From Paulinella micropora (taxonomy: Eukaryota > Cercozoa > Imbricatea > Euglyphida), in NCBI GenBank assembly GCA_009731375.1, contig BJOX01000266.1, forward strand, positions 22,078 through 59,004: 36,927 bases of DNA, written 5' to 3'. Below the pieces are notes generated by a model, which ran no database searches, was not told the DNA's origin, and saw only the letters and a program-made list of their open reading frames with translations. Positions 25,540 through 36,625 of the stretch are shown here, one piece after another (position 1 is the first letter of the stretch; each line of letters opens with the position of its first letter). The position numbers and the translations under genes were made by a program.

Positions 25540-25724
25540 GTTTGATAAATATATCTAAGGAAATATAATTTTATAAAATTAAAATAATTTCTCCGTCTCA
25601 AATGTGGGGTGTGTCCTGTGTCCCTGTGTGCCTCTATATAGTGTTGTGTCCTTGTCTTTAACATAAAATTCACCCATACCCCCGTCGAAATGATTTCAAT
25701 TAGATCGGAGAAATTGTTGTACGG
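25540..25724. other. Intergenic leader upstream of the polymerase
   Basis: AT-rich just upstream of the polymerase ATG (25540-25590), then mixed. No gene. It presumably holds the polymerase promoter on minus; no clear shared motif is visible. Confidence 0.4.
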
Positions 25725-26278
25725 CTATGCTATGCTAGCAAAACCCATAAATCCTATTAATCTTTTGTCTTTCCAAGTCTGATCGTACTTGCTATATCCT
25801 GAACCGCAATGGCAATTATTTTCCATATAACCACACATACTACATCTTTCGTCTTCTTCTTTCTTAACTTGTTCAACCTTAGATTTTAACAACTCTACGT
25901 TTTCTTTGTGCTTAATAGATTTCTTATGCTTANNNNNNNNNNTTTATTAGATTTCTTATGCTTACATTTACTTCCATTTGTAATCTCTGCTCCACATGCA
26001 CAAATATAACTTTTGATTATCCATTTCTTAATTTTTTCATTTTTAATTGCTTTTCTTTCACTGTCGTAGTTTATTTTCCATTCTTCATATTTAGGTATTA
26101 CAAATTCTTTATGATATTTATTTGCTTCTTCCAATGCTTGCTCTTTTGATTTGCCTTTTCCTATGCAGAAACTCTTACACATAACTTTTCCTCCTTCTCT
26201 CCATTGAACTTTCACCATAGGTCTTTTTTCATTATTCTTAACCATTACACAACCTTTTGAAATCCTGAACGGCGTCAT
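25725..26278 (-). CDS. AP2-like DNA-binding protein with zinc-ribbon tail (gap inside)
   Basis: From ATG 26278 the first ~65 residues show a basic beta-rich segment (ISKGCVMVKNNEKRPMVKVQ), then Gly-Lys and a helix with KSKEQALEEANKYHKE, the pattern of AP2-type DNA-binding domains. A Cys pair (YICACGAE) and CKHKK follow. A 10-N gap interrupts the gene in a repeated KHKKS-coding stretch. With a changed frame after the gap, the protein continues with CSMCGYMENNCHCGSGY and ends at TAG 25725-25727. The stop at 25895 appears only if the gap length is taken literally. Probably a transcription regulator or terminal-repeat-binding protein; this is inference. Confidence 0.6.
25933..25942. other. Assembly gap (10 N) at a short tandem repeat
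   Basis: TAGATTTCTTATGCTTA occurs on both sides of the gap (before 25933 and after 25943), so repeats were probably collapsed or misjoined here. Confidence 0.9.
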
Positions 26279-26315
26279 CCTATATATGTGTCTTTATAAT
26301 TATTTAAATAGAAAT

Positions 26316-26460
26316 TAACTTTTAAGACTAAGGCTTATTTGCTTATAATTGCTTTCTGTATTGTTTGTTTGCGAAATAAAGAGGAGAGCCGTTGGAATGA
26401 TTTTGATTTCAACGGAGGTATGTATTGAAAAAGTGTGCCAAAGTGGCACCCTATACTACT
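26316..26460 (-). repeat. Right terminal inverted repeat (145 bp)
   Basis: Reverse complement of 4551-4695 with one difference. It ends CCCTATACTACT at 26460, directly followed by the target duplication. Confidence 0.95.
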
Positions 26461-26466
26461 ACTTCC
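26461..26466. repeat. Target site duplication, right (ACTTCC)
   Basis: Exact copy of 4545-4550. It marks the right edge of the insertion. Confidence 0.9.
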
Positions 26467-26501
26467 TGTTCTGAGGCAGAAGTTTGTGGTGCAGAATATG
26501 T

Positions 26502-27036
26502 TTGTGAGTTTGGATACAACCCTAAGGGATAAATATTAATACACAACGAACTCTTATAAAAGTCTCTATGGCTGCAAAAAGCCCTAACTCCCGTGCCTGA
26601 GAGTAGGTGAAATACCAGTAAATAGCTGAGATGTCACTTCGTTTATTTACGTAGGTTTCTAATTGTTTGCAGACTTGGTTGCAACGTGCGATCGTAGGTG
26701 AGCGTAGATCATAAGTTGTGAGTTACTTTAGTATATCACTTGAAGTTGAATAAGTTGTATATAGCACTTGAAGGAGTGCTTCAATTACAAGTTATTTCTT
26801 CAAGTAAAAAGTCCTGAACTTTCATTTACTAGGAAAGTTTTTCGGAGCTAAATGGCTGTGCACGCATTGCACTGCAATTATCATTTTTATGTTCTCTTGA
26901 CTGTGTTTCCCAAAATTCACAGTAAATTCGTAAATTGTGATTTTCGGAAGTAGGGAAATAGTGGAAAAAATGCAATTGAGAATGGGAAAATGACAATTGC
27001 TGTAAAAACTTTGATTAAATCGTTTGAAGTAATTCC
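26502..27036 (+). repeat. Foldback element, left arm
   Basis: Diverged inverted copy of 28678-29208, alignable by eye along most of its length (for example GAGTTTGGATACAACCC at the outer end and CGTTTGAAGT at the inner end). There are many small indels. No coding sequence. Confidence 0.75.
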
Positions 27037-28677
27037 TGGACGAAATCTGCAGTTTCAAAATGTTACAATCTTTTCCTGTTCAGCTGCCCTACGCTTCAAG
27101 CAGCATGGCAGGGTTTCCGCTTGGCGTGTGGATTCAGTAAATGCAAAGTTAACGGTGTGGATACTTTCTCCTATTTGCGATCCCTTAACATGAAGATTGT
27201 GGATGAGAGCGACGTACTGAAGTGCATCATATATGCATTTGATTCGCATGCAACCAATGAGCTAGAACCATAGTTACGTTGGAATGACTTCTGCATCATT
27301 TCACCTGCCTTCGCTGTATCTTTGGTGCGAAAGTACATGGCAGAACAGAAAAGCAAAGGGAGTGATAATCTATCAGAGGACTAAGTAGATCGTTGCGTTC
27401 CTGACTGAACTGACTATATTGGGTCAGGTATGTATGTATGTATGTATGTATGTATGCATGCATGCATGTATGCATGTATGCATACATGTATGTATGTATG
27501 TATGTATGTATGTATGTATGTATGTATGAATGTATGTATGAATGTATGTATGCATATATGCATATATGCATGTATGTATGTATGTATGTATGTGTGTGTG
27601 CATGTATGTCTAAATTTGTATGTTTGCATGTATCGGAAAGTGAGATCGTGCACACTTGCCCACGTTTCGATAAGTGGCAGCTGCTCCCGACAGTGAGTTT
27701 TCGCGCCACGCTTCTCTATTGCGTTGTGAAACATTTTCTTCTTTCCAGGAAAAAAAAAAAAACTGAAGCACCTTCTGTCAACTTGTGAGCAAATTGATTT
27801 GTTTTATTCAGTTCCTTTCCCTCGTGATTGAATGCAATGTCCTTTCGACCACATGACTTTTATTTTTTTGGGATCTTTCATGCGCGCGTAGAATACTCAC
27901 ATGAATATAGCTTGCCACCATCATCGTTAGTACAGCCAATATGGAAGACACAGGAAATTCCTACTTTTGAATATTAAGTTGTTTTGCTTGCCAGATCTCC
28001 TCATGTCGCTCTATACTATCCGCTCCTACTTGCAAGGGATTGCTTGGCATAACGCTCGTTGACTCAGCTTGAAGTTCTGGGAAATGAAGTGGATTTGTCG
28101 AGTTGGCTGATCCAAGCAGTGAGTTATCAGCCTGTGCCTTGTTCCGGGCAGGCCGCACGGTCTGCTTCGAACACAAATGCGAGCCATCGGCATCGTCATG
28201 GATATTACAAGATACATTCAAGTGTCAAAATCAGTCATCGAATTTTAGTTAAGGGCCAGATTTCAGATTAGATCAAGTTTCGAATTAGTATTCAGAATTC
28301 AAATTAGTTCAAATTAATTTAACTGCCATATACGTCCGCAAAATCTGTGTAATCTTTGCGAAATGTTACAATTGAATTGAAATAATTTAAATTCTGGCCG
28401 CTTAGTAATCTGAAATCTGACCCTTAACTCAAATGCCAAAGTTCGATAGCTGAGTTTGACAGTTGAATGTACCCAGTAACTTTCATAATATCATATGTTT
28501 TGTCTGTTATAATCAAAAACATTATTTATTGCCAGCCGGGGTATTATCAGACTGAGCACTTTAAAGACCTACCAAAACCACTACCGTTGACATTTTACTG
28601 TTTTTGACCGATCCGTTAGATTCTCCTCTGCACGACGTTTCGACTTCACTAACTAGCTTTCGAGTTCGTCTAGGACT
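27037..28677. other. Interior of the foldback element
   Basis: No supported gene. It holds the (ATGT)n run at 27428-27605 and a 21-bp inverted pair with one mismatch (28249-28269 and 28407-28427; TTAAGGGCCAGATTTCAGATT type). Short open frames over the microsatellite are artefacts of the repeat. Confidence 0.5.
27428..27605. repeat. (ATGT)n microsatellite with ATGC variants
   Basis: About 180 bp of ATGT/ATGC units, ending in GTGTGTG. Confidence 0.95.
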
Positions 28678-29208
28678 CGGAATGACTTCAAACGATTGAA
28701 TCAAAATTTTTACAGCCATTGCAATTTTCCCCTTCTCCATTGCCTTTTTTCCACGATTTCCCGAAAATCACAATTTACGAATTTACGGTGAATTTTGGGG
28801 AACACAGTCAAGAGAACCGAAAAATCATTTTGCCGTACACATCATGAGTCTAGGTTTTTACATCAATGACTTAGAGAGATTTCCCAAATGAAAATCTCTG
28901 ACTTCCATTTGACTCTTTGAACACCAATAACTTGAACTTGAAGCCACCTTCAAGTACATTGTACATTTAACTTCAAGTGTCGTCTAACAGCTACTCACAA
29001 TCTACGTTCAACCAAGATCGTACAGAGTTTGCAAACCAAGTCTGCAAACCAGTAGAAATCAGCGTAAATAAACGCAGTGACCTCTCAGCTATTTACTGGT
29101 ATTTCACCTACTCTTTGGAGTTAGGGCTGCCACGGTTTGCAGCCATAGAGTCTTTTAATAAGAGTTCGTTGTGTATTTATCCCTTGGGGTTGTATCCAAA
29201 CTCACAAT
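28678..29208 (-). repeat. Foldback element, right arm
   Basis: Reverse complement match to 26502-27036. Together they delimit a segment of about 2.7 kb. The extensive divergence between the arms shows it is older than the MITE-like element at 3021-3418. Confidence 0.75.
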
Positions 29209-30060
29209 TCGAATTTTCCTTTCAAGTGAAAACTGCACACACGAGCTTGTGTGCTCTGTCGACAGATCGATTTGAAAGCACCTCCTACAAGGAAGGTACT
29301 ACTCAACGAACGTGGAAGATCAGAGGTCATTAAAAACCACATATGTGAGACAGATCGTTCACCTGTCTTTGCATTTTTGTGTCGTATTTCTGTTCTTCCA
29401 CACTCTATGCAGTCGACCAACACAGTATGTGTCTGATTTTGTTTGTGTTAGGGTCACCCCCTTATCACCCAGCAAGATCATCCTTTCTGCTGCTCATCGT
29501 CTCCGAGCAATTCTAATGCTCCACGTCCCCAGTACTTGTCTCGGCCCTAATGTGTCCTGTGGATCTGTGATGCCGAGAATACAGGGAGACATTAATCTTA
29601 ATTGTTCAATACCCCCGTGTATCCTCGTCCATTGCAGGAATGAACGGGCGCTATGCTCGTCCGTCCGAAGGATCTGTGATCCCGAGGATACAGGGAGGCG
29701 TTGATCTTGATTGTTCAAGACCTCTGTGCATCCTCGTCCATCATAAGAGAGAACGGGTGCTAGTTCATCAGCATATGCCGCTTCTCTGGTCCATCCTAAG
29801 GATCTGTGATCCCGAGAATACAGGGGGGCACTGATCTCAATTGCTCAGTCCCTCCGTGCATTCTCGTCCATCATAGGGATGAACGGGCGCTATGCCAGTG
29901 GCAAGGGTGCCGTTGGCGTATTCGGCGTTGTTTGTTTGGTTTTGTTGTCTGCAGACATTTTCTTATTGCCACCCGGCAAGTGTCTACTCCGCTGTGGCGA
30001 AGGTAGAAGTGTCTAAAAATATATACAACCCATTGGCTGGGTCTTAAAACGCGTCTACGC
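29209..30060. other. Host intergenic DNA with a short tandem repeat
   Basis: No supported gene. The main content is the tandem repeat at 29561-29900. The rest shows no motif I recognise. Confidence 0.45.
29561..29900 (+). repeat. Three tandem units of about 110-130 bp
   Basis: Units begin GGATCTGTGAT(G/C)CCGAG at 29561, 29670 and 29800 and each contains a CCTCGTCCAT-like segment and GAACGGG(C/T)GCTA. The second is longer by an insertion before the third starts. Confidence 0.8.
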
Positions 30061-32720
30061 TTATTCTTCGAGGTATGCTTCCTCGAGGGAGTTTATGAAC
30101 TCCTCGTCGCTAGACGGTGATGGTGGTTGCCACCTCCATGTCACTGCGGGTTGGTCTTCCGCTTGCATGTCTAATTCCTGATCCAGGCTTTCTTTCAGCG
30201 CCCTCGCCTCCGACCAGGTCAAGTCTTCTCAGACTTCCGAGTGCTGTGGCACGATACACCTTATGACTGGGGAGAATTGACCAATTATCTGTTCCAGCTG
30301 GTATTCGTACTGTTGTCTCCAGTACGGCCACTCACGTCGATAATGGTATATATAATCCAACCGTTGAGTTATTCTGTGCCATCGGAACTCGTCGGCTTGG
30401 ATAAGTCTGTCCCAACCCAGTGCGTCCTGCGCCCTGAACCGTTCGATCCGTTGTTCGAAGCCTCTCACGCGGCCTCGATATGTGTTCGGAAAGTTCTCGT
30501 CAGGATCGGCTAACTGGTTGGCGATGCGGGAAGTCTTTGAGTCGTTCCTCGTCAACTGCCGGTATATCGTCAGCAGCCACGAGAGCCGATGCTCTTGTTG
30601 GAACCGTACGTAATACTGCTGTCGTACCCGAGCCGCACCTCGGAAACGCTCAGGTATTCGTCGTCTTATGCCCCGCGGCCTACATAGGGAGGGGAGGCTT
30701 GGGTATGCCTAAGACCTGCCTATAGTACGCGAGTACATTCTCTTCAACCCTGAAGTCCCAGGGTTGGTCATGTTTGCTCCGAAGGTAGTAGGCTCGGTAT
30801 GCCTTGACCTCCTCGGGCAATTGGATACCCGAAAGTTCGAGCAGTCTGTAGTAAGAATTGATGTCTTCCTGCGACCACTGCAAATTTCTGAGTTCGTATA
30901 GCTCAAGCAGACATCTCGGCTGCTTCGAGATACCGTAGAACCGGAGGGCGTGTTGTCGCTGATAGTCCTCCAATCCCACCCATCCTCGCAGCGACTTGGC
31001 TTGCTCGAACAAGGTTTTGGTAAATCTCACTCGACTTGTACCGAGCGATCCCCGGTAACGGGTTGTCGTGGAACCCCATGTGCGTGGGCCCCCCCATTCG
31101 AATGATGGCGGTGATTGCGCACAGGATATCAATTCGATGTTACCGTTGTATGCGTGATCTGGGCATCGGTGATGATTGTATCGCTCCGGTGACGCGTACG
31201 CTCTTTCCGTGAGGTGCCATCTCCGAAAGCATCTCGGGTATACACCCCCGCGCTTGTTTTCCGCTTCGCACTGAACCCTCAGGACGTTGTCCTGTTCGGT
31301 GGGTACGTACCTCGCTTTGTCATAGAAGTCCGGGAAGCCCCGTTCGTGGAATTTAGGCTTTGGTGGCGGCAGGTTAACCTTGCAAGGGTTTGCCTAAAAC
31401 AAGTGCGGGTCTGGCACCCAATTAACCTGGTTGCCCACCAACCGTATTCGGTACGGCTCCTTAGATGGTGTGAACGGGAACGTTCGTTCGTTAGTTGTGT
31501 GCGCGAGCGCCGGGCATTGCAGCCGCAGCCTGCGCTCCGCATCCGTGATATCGGAGTAAGGTGGGTAAATTCGGTGTACTCTGCGCGTCAGTGGGTCATA
31601 CGCGTAACGCACCGGTTTCTCATACTCCTCCCTTTCCCGATCTGGGTCTTGGTTCAGGTGCAGGTCCATACCTCTCAACATCGTTTCCGTGTCGATGCGA
31701 TATGGCCTACGCACTCCAGGTGCCGCCGACCCTGAACGTTCGCAGCGGTACCGGGCCCCGTTCCGAATATACGTACATCGGTCGGTCGATCGGTCCGTAT
31801 ACTCCGAATATGTTATCGGAGGCATGGAAGTACGCGGGGAATACTTCGTCCCTGCCCCAATGTGCCGTCGGCTCCGGTGGCGGGCAGCGGTGGTGCTGCT
31901 ACACCGGATCCGTGGGCCGTGGCCGCTCATCAGGCCGCTTCTCTTCGGGCGGGCTTGTCACTGTAAGCGTCGGGCTTGAGTCTATCCTCATCGCCGACTT
32001 TCTCCCAGTATCTTCAGCGTGCTTCCTCCCTATTCTCCACTCGCGTGAGGTGCATAAATTCGACATAATATAAGCTCTCGTCTTCTTCTGGGATCCACCC
32101 AAATCCCGAGTGCTGAGGGGTGTTTAACCCTTCGGGATCGACGTCCTCATCAGTGTGTTGCGATGCAGGTGTACTGCTGTCCTCAGTCGGTGCCTCCCCC
32201 TCGTCAGCCGATGACTTCATAGGGGTCGTCAACATCTCCGACTCGACTTCAGCTTTTCCCCGTGGGGATGCCGGTGTGGTCACAACACTAGCCTGAGTTG
32301 TGCCACCTGAAGGTCAGGCGGGTGTGAGCGGTGTGTTGGGACCGCCAAGGTTGCGCTGCAGGGGTTCGCTTCCCTGTGTGCCCTTGCTTGCAAAGTTGTT
32401 TGCGCCACTGCTAGGAGTGGTCATTGCGATGTGGGGTGTCCCCTCTGGTGAGTTGTGTATGTGTCCGCACTGAAGTTTGCTTCCTCAGATGGGTCTGGTT
32501 CGTCCGGTTGCTCCGCTTCGCGACGCCGGTCCGCCACCGGGCTAGCTGCCGGGGTCGTTCCGGCCGGACTATCCGCGCGGATGAAGGGAGCCATTGCCCC
32601 TCTCCCGCGATCGTCCGTAATCCTAGGTGTACGATCAGTATCACCAGGACCGAAGCCATGCACGCCAGGAGGAATCCCAGATACTGCTCCACCAGATGTT
32701 CGGTGCCAAACATACACCGC
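30061..32720 (-). pseudogene. Decayed GC-rich protein-coding gene, family unknown
   Basis: Long stretches of minus-strand coding-like sequence join across breaks. There is an acidic Pro/Ser/Thr/Glu-rich N-terminal part (about 32720-32014), a basic Arg/Tyr/Pro-rich part (31930 to 30680, open in one frame except TAG at 31394-31396), an apparent frame change near 30680, an Arg/Gln/Tyr/Trp-rich part to TGA at 30229-30231, and an acidic tail ending at TAA 30061-30063. The alternative frame near 31000-31100 also looks coding, suggesting another indel. No reverse transcriptase, protease or integrase motif is visible. A retroelement Gag-like protein or an orphan host gene are both possible; introns could explain some breaks. 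Confidence 0.45.
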
Positions 32721-33650
32721 CAGGTGCCTATATCACGTATATGTCCGTGAGTTTGTGTGTATATATATCTGTATGTCAGCCCAAGCAAAACGAGCAATGT
32801 GCGATGTGTGTGTTGTTCTCGTGTCGGTGTTCGACTCTTCTGCTCGTTTCCAAACGCTGGTCAACAGCGTGACAACGTGGGTGCACCTGTGCCCCAGCCA
32901 TCTTTGCTGTCCGCGTGCTCCACCCTCGCCGTACTGCGCGATTTGCGGCGGTATATATATATAGGGACATGTTATATTCCTTAGTGGTATATATATGTTT
33001 AATTGTATACGTAGGGCCGTCGGGTGCCTTAGGGCCCCTTCCATCCAAACAAAGAGCAAACAAGAGCGAGCATAATATCTAAGACACTCTGTGGGGAATA
33101 ACTTAATATTCATACACCACTCATGCCATTGCCGCGGGAGGCGGGTGTGCAACTCGAGAGGAGGTGGGTATAATGTGCAATGCCAACCACATCAACGGGC
33201 ATTGCTGCGCGTCACCATAGTTAGCCCGAAGCTATTCCGGCCCCTGGTGGAACACCAACTACTAGCCCGTCAAGATACCTTCAGGGCCGTCGCACCTCAC
33301 GGAGGGTAAGGCAGGGTCTTTTCCCGTGTATCATGTCATGTTAGGCTCTCTTTTGCTATCTCTAAGAAGAATGGACTTAGGTAGTATTTTCACAGATGTG
33401 GAGTCCAAAGCCGTGTCCCTTTCCTATGGCTAGTTTCTTACTGTTGCTACCCAGTATTGGTCTTTGGATCTCGCATACTACCCGCGTTATTATTAATAAT
33501 AACTATGCTCGTGAGGTGTCACACGGCATGCTGGCTAGGCTAGGTTGCGTCTCTTCGCCTGCCCTAATTTGGCTTTCTTATACTTGCCTGGCGGTGGTGC
33601 CCCGATGAAATGGGTCGCTATGCCATCGGCTGCTATTTCATCCCACACGT
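32721..33650. other. Host intergenic DNA
   Basis: No supported gene. It includes short TATATA runs (32757-32770, 32951-32963, 32989-32998) and a small dyad GATGAAAT...ATTTCATC at about 33604-33642 just before the tandem duplication. The short open frames overlap on both strands without motifs. Confidence 0.4.
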
Positions 33651-34870
33651 TGAGTAATCCTGCCTAAGGGTTTTTGCAGAGGAGTACGGTGGAGAGTGAA
33701 AACTAGGAAAACATAGGTCGAAAATTAGTTTGTCAAAATTCGGAACATACTCTGGAACACAGCAATACCTTTAATACACTGACAAACTAAAGCTGCGGCT
33801 ACCTATTCCCAATAAAAACATTGAATTCTGTGCAAACAGCACTTCAGAATCTTGAATAATGAACGAGATTACCTGCTGCGAAGTTGATGGGGGCTCTAAC
33901 GACCACTAAAACCTACATATGCATATGTAAGTTCTCCTATGGGCGAGTGGTCGTTAGCATAATAAAGATAGATCCGTTAAACTTTATCATATGAAAATTC
34001 AACGGTACTCTTGAAAACTATAAGTAAAAACATTTAATTTAATGAAAGAATCACTGAAAAATAGTAAAAACTGACTTCAAACCAATTGATTTCCTGTTGC
34101 CAACCGCTTTTTCCCAACTAATTTGCACACCCCCCACCGGGAAAAACTGGCCACCTTGCCACCTCAAAAAATCGTGCTTGTGATGACCAAACATCAGAGT
34201 CCGTTTTCACATGTTCCCTGTATGCTCTTCAACAAATTTTTATGTAATATCTTTCTGTGTATGCTTATAATTAAATGTACAGAGTTTTTTTTACAAAAAG
34301 GTAACCTTAAGCCTGCAAACAAACCTGCTAAAATCAGCAAAATAGGGCATAAGGCCCTCACTCTGAATTTTTTCATTTAAATTCAAGGCCGGCACAAGTA
34401 CAGAAAGTGAAGGAAATCAAAGAGACTATTTAATAAAAGCATTTTGTACAGAAAGTGCAGAAAAAATTGAAAATCTCTAAAGATTTCACCCATGATTTTT
34501 TTAGCCTGTCTGCAGCCCAGAACAGATCACCAACAGGGTTACAAAGAAAGGAGGAATAGTTGAACATATGCAAAACAAAGACCATGTGATTGTGAATAGA
34601 TTCAGCACATTACATCCCAGTGAAAAGCACACACAACACATATAGGAGTGATAAAAACAGGTGTGCAAAAAAGGGCTTCAGGGAAGAAAGAACAGCACAT
34701 GCTACAGATAAGTTTACAACACACCATTTTGCAGACAGCATGGGCACAACGTTTGGAAAGACTGTGCAAGGCCACGGAACGTGAAAGTATGCATGAGAAA
34801 CACACACAAAAAAAAACACAAAACCCTCTCTAGCCATGACTTTTACCAATCTCGACCCCGCAAAACTTGT
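33651..34870 (+). repeat. Large tandem duplication, copy 1
   Basis: Begins TGAGTAATCCTGCCTAAGGG and matches copy 2 at an offset of 1646 bp with scattered substitutions and small indels. It contains a 12-bp dyad CTAACGACCACT/AGTGGTCGTTAG (about 33896-33957) around a CATATGCATATG palindrome. No coding potential. The segment 34871-35296 is present only after copy 1. Confidence 0.85.
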
Positions 34871-35296
34871 GACCGTCAAATTAAAAAAAAAAAAATTAGT
34901 GCGGCCTTCACTTCAAAGTCTACGTATGTCGATAGGCCTGTTTGGTCAAAATTTTTTTGGAAATTTTTCTGGTTTCCTCTCCGGGAATTGGCTTGGTCTT
35001 GTCAAATATTGCCACAGAAATTCACTGGCCGGCGCCACCAAAATCATGTCGGAGGTCAAGTGCATCGCAGCAGGTAAATGTTCAAACCACATCGTTTCAA
35101 GCAAAAGCAAGCATGACACAAGTGTTTTTTTTAGAAAAAAGGTGTGGCTCACTTCTTGAAATCCTTATTGTCGACTCCAAAGTTCAGATTTCAGGACATA
35201 GCAAGTGTGGTGTTTTTTACTGAAAAATGCTGTTTGCATGATGCACTCTGCACTCATTTTTACGCATAAGTGCACAAATGAATTCACATGTTATGT

Positions 35297-36625
35297 TGAG
35301 TAATCTTGCCTAAGGGTTTTTGCAGAGGAGTACGGTGGAGAGTGAAAACTAGGAAAACATAGGTCGAAAATTAGTTTGTCAAAATTCGGAACATACTCTG
35401 GAACACAGCAATACCTTTAATACACTGACAAACTAAAGCTGCGGCTACCTATTCCCAATAAAAACATTGAATTCTGTGCAAACAGCACTTCAGAATCTTG
35501 AATATTGAACGAGATTACCTGCTGCGAAGTTGATGGGGGCTCTAACGACCACTAAAACCTACATATGCATATGTAAGTTCTCCTATGGGCGAGTGGTCGT
35601 TAGCATAATAAAGATAGATCCGTTAAACTTTGTCATATGAAAATTCAACGGTACTCTTGAAAACTATAAGTAAAAACATTTAATTTAATGAAAAAATCAC
35701 TGAAAAATAGTAAAAACTGACTTCAAACAAATTGATTTCCTGTTGCCAACCGCTTTTTCCCAACTAATTTGCACACACCCCACCGGGAAAAACTGGCCAC
35801 CTTGCCACCTCAAAAAATGGTGCTTGTGATGACCAAAAATCAGAGTCAGTTCGATTTCCCGTCGCCCACCGCTTTTCCCAACTAATTTGCACACACCCCA
35901 CCGAAAAAAACTGGCCACCTTGCCACCTCAAAAAATGGTGCTTGTGATGACCAAAAATCAGAGTCAGTTTTCATATGTTCCCTGTATGCTCTTCAATAAA
36001 TTTTTATGTAACATCTTTCTATGTATGCATATAATTAAATGTACAAAGTTTTTTTACAAAAAGGTAACCTTAAGCCTGCAAACAAACCGGCCAAAAATCA
36101 GCAAAAATAGGGCATAAGGCCCTCACTTAGAATTTTTTGGATTTAAATACAAGGCCGGCACAAGTACAGAAAGTGAAGGAAATCAAAGAGACTATTTAAT
36201 AAAAGCATTTTGTACAGAAGGTGCAGAAAAAATTGAAAATCTCTAAAGATTTCACCCATGATTTTTTTAGCCTGTCTGCAGCCCAGAACAGATCACCAAC
36301 AGGGTTACAAAGAAAGGAGGAATAGTTGAACATATGCAAAACAAAGACCATGTGATTGTGAATAGATTCAGCACATTACATTCCCAGAAAAGCACACACA
36401 ACACATATAGGAGTGATACAAGACAGGTGCAAAAAAGGGCTTGGAAGAAAGAACAGCACATGCTATAAGTTTACAACACACCATTTTGCAGACAGCGTGG
36501 GCACAACGTTTGGAAAGACTGTGCAAGGCCACGGGACGTGAAAGTATGCATGAGAAACACACACAAAAAAAACACAAAACCCTCTCTAGCCATGACTTTT
36601 ACCAATCTCAACCTCGCAAAACTTA
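35297..36625 (+). repeat. Large tandem duplication, copy 2
   Basis: Near-identical to copy 1 but with an extra internal tandem duplication of about 115 bp (about 35735-35966, the CACCGCTTTT...CAGAGTCAG unit twice). Similarity ends near 36625. Confidence 0.85.

Larger units (their letters stand above)
4551..26460. mobile_element. Polinton/Maverick-type element (Polinton-like virus), 21.9 kb
   Basis: The boundaries are set by matching inverted repeats starting AGTAGTATAGGG and by a flanking 6-bp duplication. Inside are the diagnostic genes: RVE integrase, protein-primed family B polymerase, FtsK/HerA-type ATPase, adenain-like protease, and probable penton and major capsid proteins. The element is therefore an integrated virus-like genome rather than a plain transposon. 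Visible damage is limited to one nonsense codon (16881) and two apparent one-base homopolymer insertions (8808-8812, 14964-14968), plus three assembly gaps. That is consistent with a young insertion or with sequencing error in runs of A. Confidence 0.95.

Noticed and set aside
25702-25710. Sequencing-adapter remnant (AGATCGGAG)
   Set aside because: Only nine bases match the common adapter start and the following bases diverge; it lies just downstream of a plausible gene end.
27296-27788. Open frames across the (ATGT)n repeat on both strands
   Set aside because: They are cyclic translations of a tetranucleotide repeat without other coding support.
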